DNA from: Calendula officinalis
Taxonomy: Eukaryota; Streptophyta; Magnoliopsida; Asterales; Asteraceae
Length of the DNA stretch: 64,000 bases
Direction: 5' to 3'
Assembly: GCA_963853835.1 (NCBI GenBank)
Contig: OY970822.1
Span: 88,889,135 to 88,953,134, forward strand
This document shows positions 38,296-49,994 of the stretch, piece after piece. Position 1 is the first letter of the stretch, and every line of letters starts with the position of its first letter. The notes under the pieces are model-generated. The model made no database searches. It was not told the DNA's origin and worked only from the letters and a program-made list of their open reading frames with translations. Both the position numbers and the translations under genes were made by a program.

Positions 38296-41200
38296 CTACC
38301 ATGTTGATCTATCCACCATTTTCTTCAATTCCTTCTTCAATATGTTTGCGTCAGACATCAAAAAACGGGTCACATACTTTTGCTTCAATAACTCCAACTG
38401 GTTTTCAAACTTCCCCTTATCGCCATCAAAACCACATTCAAACCTCCTTAAATCCTCCCCAAAATAAGCCTCCATAAGTCGCATAATAACTAACCCATTT
38501 ATAGTTTTCTTATATCGAGGGGATTGCCAATCAAATTCAGCTACTTACAGTTGGGAGATGTTTTCTATAGTATTGCCTATCGGACATCTGATGCTTAAGA
38601 GATGTCTACCAAATAGTTTTTTCTGTTATATTAAGAAGAAAAAAAAAATAATAATCAAATTTGTGTGTTAAAAAAATAATAAAAAACGATAATATAATAA
38701 ATGCAGCTTACGATTAGGAGAGCAACATTGGTTGTTTTGTACTACCAACCGGAACGTCTGATTATTTTCCGTATAGGGTGTGCATTTTTCTTTCCATCAA
38801 ACAACACAACAGCACCAGATCTCATATCAAACGAAACCAGGAAAAGTTGTTCGTGATTGTCCACCGGTAAAAACACCTACCAAATATCATAATAATTAAT
38901 AAACAAAAACCAACAAAATAACATTGAACGGGTAACTTACCATATCAACCGTGGTAACCTGCATTCTTGCATTCTTATGGTTGCCAATATTGTCCATGTA
39001 TAATTTGAAATACCTTGACTGATGATAATCTGTTAGCATATTTAAGTCATTACCTTGTTGCACCTATCAGTAACAAACATTTCATGTTAAAAATTAAGGC
39101 ACTTCATATTAAATTTATTACAAAATAATAATTCGTTACCATTCGAAAAACAGGCAAAAACAGCCTACTAGGTGATTCTGGGCTCTTAGAGTCTTCCATG
39201 GTATTTAGCACAATGAACCATGTAGTTATGAGGTTGGCATGCCCCATATCGTCTGTCAAACGTTCAATATCATGACCCGTTGATACGTGTCCATTAGAAG
39301 CCGCAAACATCACAATACTGAAAAGCAACCATTAAAAACAGTAAATGATTCATAAATTATAGGATTTATAGTAAAATTAATATAAAGATTAAATTGACGT
39401 TTATTTAATACTTACTTGGTTTCTGTGTTTACCCCTATAAACCGAACAACCTTTTTTTCTTCAGCATTAACTCCTCGATCCACATCAACCAATCGTTGAA
39501 TATACGGAGACCGTAACACACATAATTTTGTAGGAACCCTACGACCTCGAAACATAACAGTTCCATCCCGCGCAAATCTAGGTGAGATCATCTGTACCGG
39601 GACCGGTGTTGTTAAAATCTCGTCTTCGTTCTCGGAATCTAACACATTATCACCGTTGATTGCGACATCATATGTTTCTATTACATCTTGCTTGCCGTTT
39701 TCTTTAATTTTCTCAACATGTTCATCCAATGGCACTAACTCTTGGGTAAGGCCGAGACTAAAGCTAGGACCATCTTCAGTTGATAGCTTTTTCTTCTCGA
39801 CACTTAGCCTATCAATTTCATCAAAACTTTGAATTATTTTGAGTTGTGTTTGCTGGGCCACCCATACCATCATCAAAATCATCAAAAGTGGCCATGTCAA
39901 TATCGACCCAATCAATATCATCTGATATTTTATTTTTTTCAATTGTTGAACTAGTTGGTAAACTAGATTGCATCACATGTTGGGTTGTTTTAGCACTGTC
40001 CAAGGTTGGACCGGTTTATAGACTGATATACGGGCCAGCAACATCAATTTGAGTTGTTGTTTTATCACTTTCCTTTAATGGTGCAGTTGGTGTATTATCC
40101 TGCATCAAATGTTGGTGGGACATACCAACAACATCGTCCACCTCGGCGTATACATTCTGAACCGGAGGGTCACATCGTTTGGTTGACGTCTCACCTACAC
40201 GAGTAAACATGCCACCGACATTCTAATTTCCGGCATTCTCACGGCTTACAAATGCGTCAGATTTTTCTTGTATACTCTTATAGCCGTACTTTAACATCTT
40301 CTCGTACCTATCTAAAAGCATGTCGATTTCAGTGTTGTCCGGGAACATTTGTTTTGCGGCTACAACAGTTCTGTCAAAATCAGCGATTCCATTACCAACG
40401 ACTTTAATGTATGCTTTGAGATTCCATAAACAACCCTGCAAAACGTTAAAAGTAGTAATATAATCTGATCTGGTATATTTATAATGAAATACTAAGTATA
40501 AAAAATGAAATTAAACGTAACCTCAATATCCTGTGGAATATACTCTCCACCATCTACAACCACTGTATCATCAACTTCACTGATCCCAAATCCACCATTA
40601 TTAATCTCTACCATCTCACGTTTACCCAATAACTCAGAATTCCACACCGATATCGGTGGTCTCTTAGTTGGCACTTTGAACCCTTCACATCTGTACTTAT
40701 CAACGTAACACATCTGTGTCGATAACAAAACATAAAAAATCAACAGAAACCATTAATTACATAAGGATAACAAAAATATAAAATACAAATACAACAATGT
40801 ATTGAATGGGACTTTTGTAATAATTAAATGAACTAACCACGAGCAAAGTTAACGGTCCCCTGAAGAAAGAATCTTTCTTACCCTTCACCCATCCTTTCTT
40901 GCAACTCTTCAAACAATCCCAAAGATAATTACACCAGTTAATGTTTTTAATGTCTACTGTTGAACTCAACAACGACAAAATTTTAACATCACATATGCCA
41001 CCTGGTTTAATTATTCCCATAACATTACAGAATAACACAATAAAATTAAGAATGAACATCGTGTCCGCAGCCTCTGAACGCATGATATTTAATCTAATTT
41101 TAACTGGTTTAACATCCTTACTACCAACATATTGAGCATGCCAATCTTCAAACAACCGATTATCATTCTGAATTGCTAGGTCATTAACGTTCTTCCCCAT

Positions 41201-42255
41201 GTTTAATAACCCAAGCATCTCAGCAATAAGGTCCTGAGTTATTCTAATCGACCCATTGGCAAGCTTTATTTCCATACTTTCTCGATTAAATGCATCAACT
41301 ACAAATAATGCAAGTTTCGTAGGGATGCTATCAACATTGAAACCAATAAATCCATTAAAACCCATAGCATCTAAACAAAACTTCTGGCTGGGATTCAACG
41401 TAGACATTACTGCACTTAATGTCTTTGGGCTTGAACGGGTGTGAAATAATTCATTCTTACCTCCTACACCAACAACATTAAGTTCATATCGGTTCGATGA
41501 TTCACCAACCTTAGCTTTGCCTTTCCTTTTACGACTAATGTGCTCCTCTTCTTCATAATCTAATTTTAAACAAAACCATAGATTAGATGAAATAGAACAC
41601 AACAATAAATCAAACACTGATTTTACCAATTGTTTCGATCGGTTTAGGCCTCCGACTTTCGTTGTAATTAACTGATTTCGCCTTTTTCCTACCGCTTCTC
41701 CTAACACCTACAATTCCAAACAACCCTACCATTTCAGTAAACAAACCACAACAAGCAACGATAAATATTATGTAAACTAAAAATGTTAAACAACAATTTC
41801 GAATCATACAGAGAATTAACTAACGCTACATCCAATTGATAGGCTGATTGGTCTTTAGTTCGAAAAATTATATAGATTTTTGTTATAACACCATTTATTT
41901 TGACAAACTGAACGTCTTCAAGGATGGACATTGTGATTCTCTTTCTACTATTATAGTTTTTTTGGTTATTTTTTATAATTTTAAAAGTTTGTCGGTGTTT
42001 ATATGTGTGTTTCATTTGAATATACCGATTTTAGGTTGCTGTAATCTGTTTCGAGTGTTGCAGAACTCGATTCCAACAAATCAACAATGCAAAACTCGAT
42101 TCCAAAGTATTTTAATAGAACAAAAGCTAAAAATGAGACAAAAAATTGAAAATGAAGTTCGAAATAACAAGTATCAATTCGGGTGAAAACCCTAACCAAA
42201 TAATCAACAACGGAAAAATAAAAGATGAAACACTGATAAACTACTAACCAGACAT
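38296..42255 (-). pseudogene. ULP-like (C48 peptidase-related) gene of E3, decayed
   Basis: The start is clear: exon 1 is only ATGTCTG (42255-42249), exon 2 41707-41627 (GVRRSGRKKAKSVNYNES), exon 3 41559-40838 (HTRSSPKTLSAVMSTL, AEMLGLLNMGKNV, WVKGKKDSFFRGPLTLL), exon 4 40713-40522 (MCYVDKYRCEGFKV), exon 5 from 40435. Two in-frame stops follow (near 40223 and 40016) and then a frameshift near 39855. The protease-like domain lies in the last exons: VFLPVDNHEQLFLVSFD (about 38880-38825) and DWQSPRYKKTINGLVIMRLM (about 38545-38475), ending at 38296. Where ULP proteases have HW and DCGV, this copy has QL and NG, so the catalytic His and Cys look lost. Confidence 0.8.
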
Positions 42256-43818
42256 CACTATCGAAGCTTCAATTGAACTTTATCTTCCTCGTCTGACCAC
42301 GAACGTAAAAAATCTAATTCGGGAAAAAACAACCACCGATATAATACTACGGCAGTCAACTTTTATTCAACACATCTTCTGTAAAATACAAAGATTTCAC
42401 ATATCTCGTTGACAAATTTCACCGATTTTGAAAAGGAAGACGCGAAAAATCGGGGGTCGTAGTTACGTGATCGCCGATTTTGAAGCACACCAATGGAAAG
42501 GGAAATCAGTTTGATATGAATCAAATGTAAAGTTCCAGTAATACCCCTAAAGCCATAAAATATCGGACACTGATAATAATTAATATTTAATAAAAGGCAT
42601 CTTCAATCTCAACCGCATATCAAAACATGTACGGCCCAGATTAAATATAAGAATAGTTTTGTGGTTCTGCAGCTTTAAACGGTTATGCGCTGAATCAGAC
42701 ACTTATTATATATATAATATAAATTAAATTATATATATATTATATTTATTATATATATTACGCATAGAAGGAGAAAAGAGGGGTAAAGAAAGAGGCGACC
42801 AAACAATTCACTATCGGTCGTCTACCCGACCATTCACCACAGGGGACGCGTCGGGGAGCGAGGGCGGTAACGGGCAGGACGCGTCGGAGGGAGTGAGGTG
42901 GCCGGTCGCGACCGGCATTCCGGTCGTGCGTTACGCTTAGTCTTACAGTCCTCACCAAAATCTGAGTCATCACCTGATCTCAGTTCTATCATAATACTTA
43001 TTATAATAAGTTGCTCAAAAACCGTGAAACACAACTTATCACTTATTGTAGATGGAGTTAGTTGTAGTATATTAAAGGACAAATTAAATTATAAAAACCG
43101 GACAATCAAATTGTAATTGGTTCGTATATGTTAAACTTTTAAGAACTAAAAGATATTTGTTTCACCTATTTGGTTCGAATAAAACCGTTCAAATCAAACG
43201 AACGCCCCTAGTCACCACAGTTTCAAACCTAGATTTGGCTTGGCGCTCATGGATTAACTAGAATTTAAGTTGGAGATTTTTATATTTGTGAATCACCAGT
43301 TTTTTTTTATATGATATAGGCATGCTACTTTTCTAGAAAATTGGGCCCTAAATAATTTTGGTTGTCAGATATAACAGCTGGTGAAGCAAACACAAACGTT
43401 TGGGGTATTTTGTGCTTTTTTTCTTTGTCGGATTATGTATTATATTATTCCGATTATGTAAGACTAGTATTGAATCTAATGAAATTTAAGTGATGAACAC
43501 ATGAGATGATGAGAATCATACCTGATTATTTCCAAAATTAAAGCTGAGAAACACATCGTAACTTTGCTTGTTGCGGTTGATGATAAATCGATCAAAGAAG
43601 TCAAACGCCATTAGACAAAAACAAAAATTCAACTTTAAATGTTTTGTGCAGTCGTAGATTTTCGGCTGTAATTTCTGTATGTAGTAAGCAAGTAGGAAGA
43701 AAATCAGGGTTTTGATTTGTGCCTATCAATGTGATGGGTTTGGTCTCTTAGACATCAATATTGGGCTGCATATGTCCAGACTAAATGAGTTTTTTTTAGG
43801 GCCCATTCTTGAGAATTG

Positions 43819-44073
43819 CTCCCTCCGTCTCAACCATAAAAAAGTTTACATTTTATTTGGTCAAAATCTTTTAGAATATAGTTAGTGATAGGGTCTTTTG
43901 TAATAATTTTAATTAAAATATAAGGTTAAATTAGAGAGAAAAAATATTTTATTGGTAGAATGATTGATAATAATATTATTTTATTATGTGGTCCCCAAAT
44001 TTGAGAAATATAAACCTTTTTGTGGGACAAAATTTTAAAAAGAAATGTAAATTTTTTTGTGGGACGGAGGGAA
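43819..44073. mobile_element. Stowaway-type MITE
   Basis: ctccctccgtctcaacc at the left and gtgggacggagggaa at the right are inverted repeats. The interior resembles the element at 1839-2121 (agttagtgatagggt, gggacaaaatttt). TA is intact at the right; the left flank is TG. Confidence 0.88.
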
Positions 44074-44245
44074 TATATGATTTAAAACCTTTGTTCACTT
44101 GGTGCAAATTAAAAATATTTTTTTATTATTTCATAAAAAAATGACAATGTTACCGTTAGTATATAGAAAATTATTATTGTGTCACAAAATTAATTCATGG
44201 GTCACATTGCTTTGCGTTTTGGGTGAGATAAAGTTTGATTTAAAA

Positions 44246-44421
44246 AGAGTTGTGGTATTTAGGCCTACTATTTAGACTTACTCATAGGTCTACTTATTAG
44301 ATGAAGACACGTGTCAAAATCAAGGGATAATATTAGGAGAGATAATTAGTGTAATACACATGTCATTCTATCAAGTAGGTAGGCCTATGAGTAGGTCTAA
44401 ATAGTAGGACTAAATATCATT
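44246..44421. mobile_element. Fold-back MITE, GGTATTTAGGCCTAC type
   Basis: The left end ggtatttaggcctactattt, then gacttactcatagg, pairs with the right end cctatgagtaggtc, then aaatagtaggactaaatatc. TIRs are about 45 bp. It lies inside repeat copy D and is absent from copy B at the same place. Confidence 0.8.
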
Positions 44422-44544
44422 TCTCATTTAAAATACAGAAAGGTTTTTCAATTAATCATTGTCGAAAAATTCATTAAAAAACATTCACCCCACTAAAAAT
44501 CTTATAAGTTTGAAAAACCTTCACCAACTAAATCTTATAGAGAT

Positions 44545-45560
44545 CAAATTGATGGTTTTGCTTATATAACTACAACTACAGCTTCACACAAGTTAACCGT
44601 GATTGGAACTGGAATTACCGTATTGTTTCACGGTGGTGCATATCCACCACATAGAGCATGAATAAAAATTCTTGTTACATAGATCATTAGATCATGATAT
44701 ATAAACTTCGTTTCTAGATGTACATGATTAGTCTCTTTGTGTTAACAGCTAAACCTGAACAAGATGATTTTGTTTTTTAAGATTATTTACAACAGATGTT
44801 ACCTTCTCATGGACTAAACTTAGCCGATTCTTTGGAAAAGTACACAAGACTGCCTTCCAAAAATCTTTCCTTTATGTTAATGACACATTTCACACTTTCT
44901 AAGTATCTTCATATTGAGACAATCAAATGTGAGCTGTACAAATGTTTTCACTAAGGCCCCTGTTTTATAGAAACAAATTTACTTAAAATCATCAAGTATT
45001 TGAAAATTCGAAGTGCCCCTTCAACTATAAATTTAACACATTTTTCCCATAATTGGAGAGTAGTTCTGAGTCTTACGGAACATAATTGTTTAGGTGATCT
45101 CTTCTAACAGCGGATTATTCCTCCTTCGGTTTTGCTAAATCAACGTCACATTAAATCTTTCTTAATAGCCTTAATGACAAACCAACTGACATATCCATTT
45201 AAACATCACTTCTTCACTAATCAACCATATTATAATTAACTTCGGAGGAGGTCAGTTTGATATCCAAAAACTGCCCAGCGATTGTTGGACAAGTATGAAA
45301 TGTTAGGGTGAACCAAAGATCACTTTGCAAACCGCAAAATAAGGTGCAGAATATACAACTTTCTATTGCAGTCACAATCTCTCTTTTCGTCTCCTCTTCT
45401 TCACTTAAACAAAAAGCAAGGAAACACTTAGGCTAAACGGTATGGGCATAAAAGCCCCGTGGTGTGGTGATGACTGGGCACTCTTAACCGGGTGGTGGAG
45501 AGGGGAACACCATCCCCCCACTAGTGGTGATGAAAATGTTGTTTGGTGTGGCCACGGTCA
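44545..45560. other. Non-coding or decayed DNA, unassigned
   Basis: Scattered short open pieces but no frame I can join or assign. The part after 45430 (gggcactcttaaccgggtgg) is GC-richer and may be a MITE, but I could not pair its ends. Confidence 0.4.
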
Positions 45561-45599
45561 CGGGTCTTAACGGGAGGGGGACAAAGATGCTTGCTTGTG

Positions 45600-46060
45600 A
45601 TTGGATGAAATGTATTCTTTTTTTTCGTATTTAAAATTAAATTATTATTCTTAACAGCAAAAGAAGGCAACGGATGAAGCTTCGGTATTGCCATCACCCC
45701 CCCCCCCCCACATCCGCGAAGACCTCCAAAAAGTTTATTAAAACGCGAGTCTAGCAAAAAGCTAAACTAAAGAAAACATTACAACGGATTTAATAACCAA
45801 TCGACCCACTAAACCATAATTTTAGGATTCCGATGAGCGATCAACGAATAAGAAAATAACTTAATACTATCTACTATGTCTGATTTACGCATTTTAGCAT
45901 TATCAAACAACACCGAATTTCTAAACCTCCAAATCAACCAACAAGTCGTGGACCCGATTGCATGCATCTTCAGCCTTCTCGAGTTTGCCATGGGCATGCC
46001 CGAACATGTCTCCACCACTGCTCCAAAGAGACGCACGCCCAATCAACCAAAAAATTTCCT
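45600..46060 (-). mobile_element. LINE 3' end with ORF2 C-terminus
   Basis: On the minus strand, 46042-45812 encodes STTCWLIWRFRNSVLFDNAK, then a final LIAHRNPK, the typical C-terminal end of plant LINE ORF2 behind the reverse transcriptase. A 3' UTR follows with ggtgatggcaataccgaagc and tcttttgctgtt, the signature also seen at window positions 60-115. The 5' part of the LINE is absent, as is usual for truncated insertions. Confidence 0.8.
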
Positions 46061-46150
46061 AGATAAATGGTATGATGTGGTGTGGTTGCTGAGGTGGATG
46101 TAGCAGAAAAAAAAGGGTGTAGTGTGGTACCCATACCTCATATCCTTAAG

Positions 46151-46484
46151 TAGGGCTGTCAAAACCTGACACGACACGACAAAAATACACGAAACGAAAC
46201 GAAATTGAGACGAAACTGATATTTGAATTCGTGTTCGTGTTGTGTAAACAAACACGAAGTCGTGTCGTGTTCGTGTTCAGAGATTAACACGAAATTGACA
46301 CGATAGTTATGGTTTTGTCGTGTTTGTCGTGTTTTTAGCATGTAATAAGTAAGAAATTTGTTATTTATTTTGTGTTGTCGTGTTTGTCGTTTAGGGTTGA
46401 AACACAACTTCGTGTCGTTGAACGGATTCGTGTCATGTCGTGTTACTGGATAACACGAAACGATAACACGATTTGACAACCTTA
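46151..46484. mobile_element. hAT MITE (334 bp) with 8-bp TSD
   Basis: TIRs are tagggctgtcaaa and tttgacaacctta. An exact 8-bp duplication, tccttaag, lies at 46143-46150 and 46485-46492. The length of the duplication and the TIR style define hAT. The interior is full of cgtgtcgtgt / acacgacacg words, giving long self-complementarity. Confidence 0.92.
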
Positions 46485-46793
46485 TCCTTAAGCCAATGAT
46501 TTCAGTTTAGGAAAGCAAATTGACAACCAACTAACGACTACACGGACCTTAGTATAATGTTGGAGGGATAATATCTGCATATGATTATTCTAGACTGGGT
46601 GTTAATAGAAGTTTTCTTAATCACAATGGGTTTATTAATATTAATGTTAATTAATGAATAAAATAATTTAACAAATAAGTTTCAAAATTGACATTTGGCC
46701 ACAAGTCCCGCCATCACCTTATGACTTGGTCCGCTTCTTTTCCTGTAACGGCCAGCCATCTATGAACTCCATCGCGTTTTTCAGTTATTATCT

Positions 46794-46800
46794 TATAAAA
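46794..46800 (+). promoter_or_regulatory. TATA box of the syntaxin gene
   Basis: tataaaa lies 72 bp before the ATG, followed by a pyrimidine-rich leader. The position is normal for a plant core promoter. Confidence 0.6.
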
Positions 46801-46871
46801 TCCCAATTTCTCCCCCAATTTCACTCATTTTTAGTTCTTCTGATCAAAATCAGGTTTAGAAAGATTTCAAA

Positions 46872-48301
46872 ATGAACGACCTACTCTCCAGATCGTTTTC
46901 CGGCGGCCGCGTTAGCGACATTGAGATGGGGAACGCCGCCGCAACCGGCGGCACAAACCTCGAGAAATTCTTCGGAGACGTGGAGGAAATCAAAAAAGAG
47001 CTAAAAGGTTTAGAATCTCTTCACAATCAATTGCAAAATTCAGACGAACAAAGCAAAACCTTATACAACGCAAGCTCAATCAAAAACCTCCGGAAAAAAA
47101 TGGACAACGACGTCACTTCGTCTCTCAAACAAGCAAAACTCATTAAGAACCGTCTAGAAGCTCTAGATCGTTCCAGTGAAACCAATCGCAACCTCCCTGG
47201 CTGTGGTCCAGGTAGCTCCACTGACCGTACACGTATCTCCGTCGTCAACGGCCTCCGGAAGCAACTCCAATCGTCAATGGAATCGTTCACCGAACTCCGC
47301 CGGAAAATGGCGGCCGAGCATCGAGAAACCGTCCAGCGAAGGTACTGTATACGAAAAACAAAAATATACATTTCAGTCCTCTAGGTTTTAAACATATACA
47401 TAAATACCCTTCAATTTTGCATTTTGCTAAAGAGATGTCATGTAATCTCTTTACTTCACAGGTAGGGGTGGTTCTAGGGGGTGGGCAGGGTAGGCATCTG
47501 CTCACCCCAAAAGTTTTCCGATTAGTATAAATTTTTTTATGTATCAACTCATTTTTGACTTTTGCTTATAATGTATGAGCGATAATTAATTCACGTCATA
47601 TATTAGCTTATTGGTTAATATATATATTTTAAACATATGACATCAAGTTCAAGTCCTTTCATATGCATATTTAAAAAAAAAAATTCCCTTATTTCTTTTT
47701 TAATGTTTTTTTACTGTATTTTTCACTAATTTTTTTTTGTTTTGACTAATTTTGCTCTTTTTTCTTAGTTTAAAAATGTTATGTTTGTAATTTACCCTTA
47801 AAAAAGTATCACTTAAGAACCTGACTTCCATTCTAAAATTTGACCACCTTTGAAAATTATCCTGGTACTGCCACTGTTCACAGGTACTACACCGTCACCG
47901 GAGAAACCGCCGACGAAGCTACAGTAGATGACCTAATTTCCACCGGACAGAGTGAGACGTTTCTACAGAAAGCAATTCAAGAGCAAGGAAGAGGTCAGGT
48001 GATGGAAACCATACTCGAAATACAAGAACGACATGATGCAGTAACCGAAATCGAGAGAAATTTGAAGGAATTACATCAAGTTTTTATGGATATGGCGGTT
48101 TTAGTAGAGATCCAAGGAGAACAGTTGGATGACATCGAGAGCCATGTGAAGAGGGCCAACTCGTTTGTGAAAGGTGGTACGCAACAGTTGCAGGTGGCAA
48201 GAAAGACTCAGTTGAACACTAGGAAATGGACTTGTTTTGGAATTCTTTTGTTGTTGATTATTGTCGCTATAATTGTTCTCTCGATTAGACCGTGGAAGTA
48301 G
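46872..48301 (+). CDS. Syntaxin of the SYP12 clade (Qa-SNARE), 2 exons, 295 aa
   Basis: Exons 46872-47341 and 47884-48301. The junction restores CGA AG|G TAC (QRRYYTVTGE) and the frame is open over 296 codons. The N-terminus MNDLLSRSFS is the plasma-membrane syntaxin start. The Habc helices cover about 30-155 with GCGPGSSTDRTR between helices, the SNARE motif about 185-255 with the zero-layer Gln in LHQVFMDMAVLVE, and a C-terminal membrane anchor about 272-291 (ILLLLIIVAIIVL). It should mediate vesicle fusion at the plasma membrane. Sequence features such as KWTC before the anchor and NGLRKQL put it in SYP12 and not SYP13 or KNOLLE. The length (295 aa) is nearer SYP124/125 than SYP121. Its only intron contains a transposon that duplicated the splice acceptor. 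Confidence 0.93.
47465..47876. mobile_element. 412-bp MITE in the syntaxin intron with 10-bp TSD
   Basis: The 10-bp ttcacaggta occurs at 47455-47464 and 47877-47886. The element between them starts ggggtggttctagg and, on the other strand, cagtggcagtaccagg, weak TIRs of the CAGTGGC type also seen in the Dof pseudogene. The duplicated word contains the AG acceptor and the first four bases of exon 2, so the gene now has two copies of its 3' splice site. Confidence 0.88.
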
Positions 48302-48780
48302 AAGACTTCTGAAGATGGTAGTTGTATATCGTGTTTCTGGACTTGTACCTTTGGGTGGATTGCACTTTTGTTGACTAATCTATAAATACTTTGTTTGATA
48401 TTATTGGTTGATTAGTGACTAATGGAGGATTTTTTGTTGAAGTTAAAAAGGTAAATGGTTTTGGGTTATTTGTTTCAGTTGGATTCTTGAGTGTTATGTT
48501 TTGATTAAATATATTTTTTTGGAAGCATTTTTATTTGTATATTTTCAAGGTATGATCATTGTCAAATTATTAGAAACGATAGGGTTTGGTGTTAAAATGT
48601 AATTGTTGTTCAACTATTAAAGAGTATTTTAAACGTTTTGATCAATTAATCTTGTTTCTTTTATTTTTTAGATTGGTGGATTTAGAAACAAATTCAGTTA
48701 GGCTTTATAAAAGAAATGTGCATTCTATTGTGAAAAAGGGTTCAAGATTCTATACTTTTCATGCCAAACAAGAATTTGAC

Positions 48781-49099
48781 TAAAGAGCCTTTGACCTAGC
48801 GGTATGGTGTAGGGGTGTATGGGGCGGTTGGGCGCGGTTTTGGGCTCAAACCGAACCGAATCCGCTAATTTCGGTTTTAGGATTTTCAAACCCAATGGTT
48901 TCGGTTTCTAACGGTTTCGGTTTTAACGGTTTGGTTTTGTCGGTTTTAACGGTTTGGTTTCGGTTTTTCGGTTTTTCGGTTTTTATGCTCACCCCTAGTA
49001 TGGTGTATGACTCTCAACCTTGAGCTCTGGAGTTCAAGTCCCGTCGTAGAGATAAATGATATATAAGAGTAGATTAAATTTGCCATTTAAAAAAAAAAC
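48781..49099 (+). mobile_element. tRNA-derived SINE, interrupted by a hAT MITE
   Basis: Begins near gcctttgacctagcggtatg (A-box-like), has a B-box gagttcaagtccc at 49031-49043 and ends in an A-run at about 49088-49099. caagaattt before it and caagaactt after it look like a decayed target duplication. A 188-bp hAT MITE separates the A box from the B box. Confidence 0.78.
48810..48997. mobile_element. hAT MITE (188 bp) nested in the SINE
   Basis: TIRs taggggtg and caccccta. Exact 8-bp duplication gtatggtg at 48802-48809 and 48998-49005. The interior repeats ggtttcggtttt and accgaaccgaatccg. Removing it restores the SINE head gcggtatggtgtatgactc. Confidence 0.93.
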
Positions 49100-49477
49100 A
49101 AGAACTTCGAGTTAAATAAACATTAATACTATCACAACATCCAAAAATAAATATTTATCAAGTTGAAGAATGTGATGACACAGGAGTTTGTCTTTTGTTC
49201 TTTATATCTTCAAAACCATATTCGTATCAGTTTTGGCTAGCTAAATTTAAAAGTAAAGTCGATAATAAATTTGGAAGCGAAATAATATTTCTTTTTAAAT
49301 TTTCTTCCCACTCATATATCAACACACTTCTAAACTTCACATATATTATCTTCAAATTCTTTTCCCTAATATCATTTTTTGATTTTGACACTTTATCATA
49401 ATCAAAATAACAAAAAATATAATACAGTAAGAAGAAATACCATTACTTAATTTGGTAATATACATAATTAATGCAAG

Positions 49478-49648
49478 AGAAATGATATTTACTCCTATCA
49501 TTTGGTCTCACTCACTTGATATGATGACATGTGTAATCCCCTAATTCTCACTCTTATATTATCCTTTGATATTGATATTGACATATGTCTTCATTTAATG
49601 AGTAAGACTATGTGTAAGATCAAATGATAGGGTTAAATACCATTACCC
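49478..49648. mobile_element. Fold-back MITE related to that at 44246
   Basis: Left aatgatatttactcctatca pairs with right tgatagggttaaataccatt. The middle (gacatgtgtaatcccctaa) resembles the element at 44246-44421. It lies about 350 bp upstream of the PP2A start. Confidence 0.75.
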
Positions 49649-49994
49649 GTAATGCAAATTAAAGAAACAAAAACACAAACAAATTATGCGCACACAATTT
49701 CTTACAATTTTATTATTTTTATATTTATTTTGTATCCAACAAAAAATAAAGAAAAAGGCAATAACAAGGGTTTCATTTTCTTAACTATCATTTCATTTGC
49801 ATATTTGATATTGGTTTCACCACCACCGTTCGCTTCCCTCCCTCCCCCCACTGTCTGCTTCACTCATACCCCCAAAATTCTTCCAGATTTCCTTTTTTGA
49901 TCCTATCATTTGTCAATCGACAATCCAATTTACAGATCATCTTTAAATCAATTAATTTCCCCAAAATTAGAAAACCTAAATTGAAGAAGAAATC

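Larger units (their letters stand above)
34365..42702. mobile_element. Element E3: 8.3-kb MULE with transposase and ULP-like gene
   Basis: The left end is gggtgcgattcagtgcagaacc, then gtttaagctgcagaacc. The reverse complement of the right end is gtgtctgattcagcgcataacc, then gtttaaagctgcagaacc. It sits in TA-rich DNA like E1 and E2 and carries the same AGAACC words. It encodes a FAR1/MURA-type transposase (plus) and an ULP-like gene (minus), facing each other tail to tail. The combination matches the known class of MULEs that carry ULP-like (KAONASHI-type) genes. Both genes are broken, so E3 is now inactive. Confidence 0.85.
34109..42942. mobile_element. Tourist/PIF-Harbinger-like MITE (nest level 2)
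   Basis: Starts gactatgcgtaatgg and ends cgttacgcttagtc (inverted: gactaagcgtaacg). TTA flanks both sides (34106-34108 and 42943-42945), the duplication used by PIF/Harbinger elements. Its interior held the (TA)n in which E3 sits. The right half is unusually GC-rich (gacgcgtcggggagcg). Confidence 0.75.
33929..42986. mobile_element. Outer MULE-type MITE (nest level 1)
   Basis: Left end gatccggtgagcactc... continuing to aggactgcaaggacaattct. The reverse complement of the right end reads gatcaggtgatgactc... continuing to aggactgtaaggacaatt. The TIRs are about 60 bp. The 10-bp tatcataata flanks both sides (33919-33928 and 42987-42996), a duplication length typical of Mutator-like elements. Without the inner elements it would be only about 230 bp. 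Confidence 0.85.
43050..44540. repeat. Repeat copy D of the JMJ 5' region
   Basis: Most diverged exon-1 copy (minus, about 43590-43535: KSYDVFLSFNFGNNQ-like, with the ATG lost to CCG). It shares the longer intron-1 sequence with copy C and the upstream region with copies A and B as far as ccttcaccaactaaat. It is interrupted by a Stowaway MITE (43819-44073) and another MITE (44246-44421). Confidence 0.8.

Noticed and set aside
41848..42186. Plus-strand 112-codon ORF near the E3 right end
   Set aside because: It lies over introns of the ULP-like gene, has AT-driven composition and resembles no family.
44600..45400. An F-box or other gene remnant
   Set aside because: Some short stretches look open, but no frame could be joined and no motif was recognisable.
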